Assembly: GCF_031157255.1 (NCBI RefSeq) | Contig: NZ_JAVIFX010000014.1 | Coordinates: 119,288-183,287, forward strand | From: Bradyrhizobium sp. LHD-71 | GTDB taxonomy: Bacteria > Pseudomonadota > Alphaproteobacteria > Rhizobiales > Xanthobacteraceae | Length of the DNA: 64,000 nt | Direction: 5' to 3' | Shown here: piece by piece, positions 60,867-64,000 of the stretch | Position numbering within the stretch: the stretch's first letter is position 1 | How the letters are laid out: each line of letters opens with the position of its first letter | Made by a program: the position numbers and the translations under genes | Notes under the pieces: model-generated | The model's input: only the letters and a program-made list of their open reading frames with translations | What the model was told of the DNA's origin: nothing | Database searches by the model: none

Positions 60867-61145
60867 ATGATGATCAGCAGGAACTTCATCGCCCGGGCAA
60901 TCGCGCCACGAAGGCGCCTCATGACCGCCGTCGTGTACGGACTTTCTCTGGCGGTCCGCTTCACATCAGCGGCGGAAGAAGCGCCGCAATCCGCACAGCG
61001 CGCGCACCCGCCGATTTCGATCATGACCAGCGACAGCTCCCGCCTTCCGTATCAGCACGGGGGCGCCAATTCTGCGCAGCCGATCTTCTTTCGTCGTGGC
61101 TGGCCGAAGGCGGGTGATTCAGTATCCCAGAGCGCCAGAGTCTAG
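60867..61145 (+). CDS. Small exported peptide 2, paralogue of 58130-58423
   Basis: The 92-residue protein has two Met codons (60867, 60870) and a leader ACGGAGACAG nearly identical to that of its paralogue. It shares the hydrophobic TAVVYGLSLAVRFTSAA stretch and the SIMTSDSSR and SAQPI motifs. Placed on the same strand after AraC regulator 2, unlike copy 1, which diverges from AraC 1. Both copies lie beside an AraC gene. Function unknown. Confidence 0.75.
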   Translation: MMISRNFIARAIAPRRRLMTAVVYGLSLAVRFTSAAEEAPQSAQRAHPPISIMTSDSSRLPYQHGGANSAQPIFFRRGWPKAGDSVSQSARV

Positions 61146-61239
61146 ATCGCCAACGTTGCGGGGTACTTTCGCGGGCATGACGGTAGGGGCTCAGCTTAAA
61201 GTCATCACGACGAAATGAGATATGTGACGTCGATGCGAG

Positions 61240-61836
61240 CTAAGTGCTGGGGAGCGGCGTTTCGGTGGATGTGGCCCGACGGCGGACGTACACAAGGAGG
61301 GCGGCGTGGAAAAGCACCGCGACTGCAAGCCCGATGACGTGATCGCGTGCGTTCACGGTCGGGTCGTGCGACAGCACCCACAAGGTCCAAATCGTGAGCG
61401 GAAAGAACAGGACAACGGCGCTGCCGAGGCCGGGGTTGTAGCGGCGTAAAAGAGCGGAGGCGGCGACGTGCGTCAGCGCGTTGACGAGCATGAGGTAGAC
61501 AGCGATGAGCCCGAGGCCGAGCTCGACAAAACGCGCCAGGTATAGCGCAGCGAGGTTGACGCCCCACACGCCCGCAATGTTGACCCAGACGACCGCTGTG
61601 GTCGTCAGCGCCTCACGCCCGTGGCCGATCTGCTGGTTGACGAAGCGGCGAAATCGATCGCCTGCGTGCTCCTCCACCTGGTGCAGCATGTAGACGGGTC
61701 CGTGCAGATAGATGAGAAGCAGCGCGAGGCTCCAGTTCGCCGCGAGCAGCGGCACCAGAGCCAGCAGAAACAGGCCGGCGATGAGGCCGGCATACATCCA
61801 GTTGGCGAACAGCCATGTGCGGATGGGGGAGATCAT
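61240..61836 (-). CDS. HXXEE domain membrane protein
   Basis: The 198-residue protein has about six membrane helices and the HXXEE motif HQVEEH, with the second conserved stretch NALTHVAASALLRRYNPGL. The family is of unknown function. The start at 61836 has CGGAG 9 bases upstream; a Met at 61869 has no such site. It diverges from an SDR gene. Confidence 0.85.
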   Translation of the reverse strand: MISPIRTWLFANWMYAGLIAGLFLLALVPLLAANWSLALLLIYLHGPVYMLHQVEEHAGDRFRRFVNQQIGHGREALTTTAVVWVNIAGVWGVNLAALYLARFVELGLGLIAVYLMLVNALTHVAASALLRRYNPGLGSAVVLFFPLTIWTLWVLSHDPTVNARDHVIGLAVAVLFHAALLVYVRRRATSTETPLPST

Positions 61837-61882
61837 TGCGACAGCTCCGGGCGGCAGGCGTTGTTGCATATGATCTGTTCGC

Positions 61883-61914
61883 TTCGATTGGTTATGAAAC
61901 CGTTCGATCGGTAA
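61883..61914 (+). promoter_or_regulatory. Direct repeats in the divergent HXXEE-SDR gap
   Basis: TTCGATTGGTTA (61883-61894) and TTCGATCGGTAA (61903-61914) are 20 bases apart. The gap 61837-62164 between the divergent genes holds no other gene. A shared operator is possible. Confidence 0.4.
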
Positions 61915-62164
61915 CGCGTTTTATCGACGTGACCATCGATGCGATGGACTTTCTTAAATAAGTGCATACTGGCCCGCCTCGCTCCCCGCCCGGCGGGCGC
62001 TTTTTTGCCGGGGAACAAATCCTTCGCTCGCCGCATTACGGTCCGTGGTTTTTCGGCTCTTGCCCCGGCCAAACCGCTCTGAGCGACCTCGGATTCCATC
62101 CTTGGGGATTGCGACGCGGCGCCGATGTGCGTGAATCGGATCGCAGCGTACCGGGAGGATACCG

Positions 62165-62875
62165 ATGCCAGGCCCGCTCGTCGTCATCACCGGGGCAACC
62201 CGCGGCATCGGTCACGCGCTCGCATCGAAGTTCTCACAAGCCGGCCACGCGCTGCTGCTCGTGTCGCGCCATGCCGCTCCCGATGGCGATTTTCCCGACT
62301 GTCTGCACGCCGTTGCCGATGTCGCCGATTACAAGGCAATGAGCCTCGCCATTCAGCGCGCGGAGGAGGCGTACGGACCGGTCGAGTGCCTCGTGAACAA
62401 TGCAGGGTTCTTGAAGGTCGCGCCGCTGCAGGCGCGCGATGCCGGCGAGATGTCCTACGAGGTCGACGTTCTGCTCAAGGGCGTGCTGTACGGCGTGCGC
62501 CTGGTGCTCCCGGGCATGATCGAACGCAAACGCGGCACGATCATCAACATCAGCTCGATCGGCGATCGCACACCCGGACCTGACGGGGAGGTGTATCACG
62601 CCTGCAAGGCCGCGGTCCGCTCGCTGTCGCTCACGCTGCACAAGAGCCAGGCGCCGCACAATGTCCGCGTCGTCAACGTGGCGCCGGGCCTCGTGAAGAC
62701 GGACATCCACGAGGAGATGGGCATCTCGTTCGAGGAGTACAGCAAGCTGCTCGGCAATCCGACCTTCATCGAAGCGGCGGAGCTGGCAGACATCATCTTC
62801 TACTGCTGGCACCTGCCGCAACGGATCTGCGTTCGCGATCTCGTCGTCATGCCGACGGATTGCGCATTCGGATAG
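62165..62875 (+). CDS. Short-chain dehydrogenase/reductase
   Basis: A 236-residue SDR with TGATRGIG at residues 10-17, NNAG, INISS and Y-H-A-C-K as the catalytic Tyr-Lys. GGGAGGA precedes the ATG. It is shorter and different from the SDR at 54878. It diverges from the HXXEE gene. Substrate unknown. Confidence 0.9.
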   Translation: MPGPLVVITGATRGIGHALASKFSQAGHALLLVSRHAAPDGDFPDCLHAVADVADYKAMSLAIQRAEEAYGPVECLVNNAGFLKVAPLQARDAGEMSYEVDVLLKGVLYGVRLVLPGMIERKRGTIINISSIGDRTPGPDGEVYHACKAAVRSLSLTLHKSQAPHNVRVVNVAPGLVKTDIHEEMGISFEEYSKLLGNPTFIEAAELADIIFYCWHLPQRICVRDLVVMPTDCAFG

Positions 62876-63093
62876 CGCAAGGCGTGTCGCAAACCGGACG
62901 AAGTCGCGCTCTCAAGCTCGCCCGGCCACGTCAGGGCTGGAACAATCCTGCGGTCCCGGCGGTTCCTGAGTCGGTTCGACAGGAGGAGCAGCCGTTGCTG
63001 CTGGCGACGTTTCATGCGTCGGCGCACATCAACCGGGGCACGGTCGCGGCAACGCGCAGCCCGTGAACCGGGGACCTCCAAAGGAGTGATGCC

Positions 63094-63342
63094 ATGCAGG
63101 ACGATCAGGACTTGCGCGAGGACCAGGACGACCGGCGGAATGCGATGACGACCGGGGTCATCGTTTCAGTGCTGGCCATCTTCGGGGTGGTCGCACTGAC
63201 CATGTGGTACGGCGGCTGGTTCGGCGGAGCGGAGAGCGGAGGCTCAGCGTCGGCGCCCACTGCCAGTCAGACTGCACCGGCACCGTCCGGCTCCGTTGGC
63301 CAGGCGCCGCAGAATCCGGGACCGCCCCAGACCAATCGCTGA
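63094..63342 (+). CDS. Small single-pass membrane protein, 82 residues
   Basis: AAAGGAG precedes the ATG. An acidic N-terminus (QDDQDLREDQDD), one helix (TTGVIVSVLAIFGVVALTMW) and a Ser/Ala/Pro-rich tail. Same build as the proteins at 40883, 47868 and 48132. No function known. Confidence 0.65.
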   Translation: MQDDQDLREDQDDRRNAMTTGVIVSVLAIFGVVALTMWYGGWFGGAESGGSASAPTASQTAPAPSGSVGQAPQNPGPPQTNR

Positions 63343-63512
63343 GCCCGGCGCAGGGATCAGGCGTGCGGCCTCCGATGGAGGGGCCACCCATCTGTTTTAC
63401 TTGATCCGTGTTCGCTCTGCGTCCTCGCGGCTCGCGCGAGCGATGATTGGCGTTTCCAGCGGTTGTCGACGCGGTGCCCGCCATGCGACAGTGGCGCAGG
63501 TCAGCGCTATCC

Positions 63513-63932
63513 ATGAGGGCAGTCGTGAGCGAGCGGAAGTCCGGTTCGGCTTTTCAGGCCATTCGGGCGATCGACTACACCGTCATCTTCGTGCGCGATA
63601 TGGCGGCGATGCGCCGCTTCTATGAAGACATCCTCCGCTTTCCGCTGTTGCGGGAGCTTTCGCCCGGGTGGATCGAGTACCGGATCGGCGAGAACACCCT
63701 GGCGCTGGCGAGGCCAAGCCTGACGGCTGCAGATGCGCCGACGCCCGCCGGCAGCGCCGCGCTTCAGCTTGCCTTCAAGGTTTCCGCAGCGGAGGTCGAT
63801 CAGTGCGCCGACGAGCTCGCGCAGCAGGGCGCGAGTGTGCTCTCGCCGCCCACCGACCGGCCTTTCGGACACCGCACGCTGTTCTTCCGTGATCCGGATG
63901 GAAATCTGCTGGAGGTGTTCGCCGAGATCTAG
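63513..63932 (+). CDS. VOC family protein
   Basis: A 139-residue vicinal-oxygen-chelate protein: IDYTVIFVRDMAAMRRFYE opens the first module and FFRDPDGNLLEVFAEI closes the second, with Glu in the LLEVF position as metal ligand. ATG 63513 is used, but a GTG at 63525 has a better placed GAGGG. The stop codon TAG lies inside a repeat element, so the final codons may be recent. Confidence 0.85.
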   Translation: MRAVVSERKSGSAFQAIRAIDYTVIFVRDMAAMRRFYEDILRFPLLRELSPGWIEYRIGENTLALARPSLTAADAPTPAGSAALQLAFKVSAAEVDQCADELAQQGASVLSPPTDRPFGHRTLFFRDPDGNLLEVFAEI

Positions 63933-64000
63933 TGTCGTGGATCAGAAATTCGCACCATCGTCGCCGCGAGTCCATCGTGCGAATTTCTGATCCATAAACG
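63929..64000. repeat. CTAG-bounded palindromic element, copy B (cut by window edge)
   Basis: Matches copy A (39326-39404) at 69 of the 72 bases present. Its first bases CTAG contain the stop codon of the VOC gene. The element runs off the window before its right end. Confidence 0.88.

Noticed and set aside
62939..62964. Possible EcfG promoter before the 63094 gene
   Set aside because: GGAAC is followed at 16 bases by CGGT, not CGTT, and lies about 150 bases from the start codon.
1..64000. CRISPR arrays, tRNA, rRNA, complete insertion sequences, prophage
   Set aside because: No regularly spaced repeat-spacer array, cloverleaf, transposase, integrase or phage structural gene was found on reading both strands.

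Overview
The window is GC-rich alphaproteobacterial chromosome, most likely a Bradyrhizobium/Rhodopseudomonas-type member of the Hyphomicrobiales. This is an inference from gene content (TRAP transporters, CaiB-type CoA transferase, DUF1236, many small secreted proteins), from EcfG-like promoter boxes (GGAAC-N16-CGTT), and from several palindromic intergenic repeat families of the kind common in that group. I found no rRNA, tRNA, CRISPR array, integrase or complete insertion sequence.

Layout. 0-11.6 kb: secreted hydrolases and redox enzymes (an edge-truncated alpha/beta hydrolase, a frameshifted GrpB relic, a covalent-FAD oxidase, a Fic protein with a phased repeat array upstream, a cupin, a patatin lipase, a beta-lactamase-fold hydrolase, an SMP-30 lactonase, an FKBP isomerase, Lin0512). 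11.6-24.8 kb: a catabolic block: GMC oxidoreductase, LLM flavin oxidoreductase coupled to a TPR protein, type III CoA transferase, a complete TRAP importer (binding protein, small and large membrane subunits), an acyl-CoA ligase and an acyl-CoA dehydrogenase. This suggests uptake of an organic acid, activation to a CoA thioester and beta-oxidation-like breakdown. 24.8-30.7 kb: VTT membrane protein, VOC, Nudix, the mobile mystery A/B pair (HTH regulator plus Fic enzyme) behind three operators spaced exactly 33 bp, an EamA exporter, a single-domain response regulator and a DUF3072 protein.

30.9-36.1 kb: an alpha-glucan cassette (GH13 glucosidase, GT4 glycosyltransferase, amylo-1,6-glucosidase). 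36.1-48.3 kb: an archipelago of small genes, many secreted or single-pass membrane proteins, several preceded by candidate EcfG promoters and interspersed with hairpin repeats; it also holds a DUF72 protein, a histidine phosphatase, a membrane-anchored thermonuclease and a hybrid PAS histidine kinase. 48.4-52.7 kb: a GGDEF-EAL protein with both active sites intact, and AMP nucleosidase.

52.9-64 kb: a second FAD oxidase, then the most intriguing region. A minus-strand operon (small exported peptide, NDH-2-like flavoprotein, metallo-beta-lactamase-fold hydrolase, SDR) faces an AraC regulator. A second 315-residue AraC paralogue follows, and beside it sits a second copy of the small exported peptide. 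The two peptides are clear paralogues with mostly synonymous differences in their core, and I recognise no described family. The end holds an HXXEE membrane protein, an SDR, a small membrane protein and a VOC protein whose stop codon lies inside a repeat also found at 39.3 kb.
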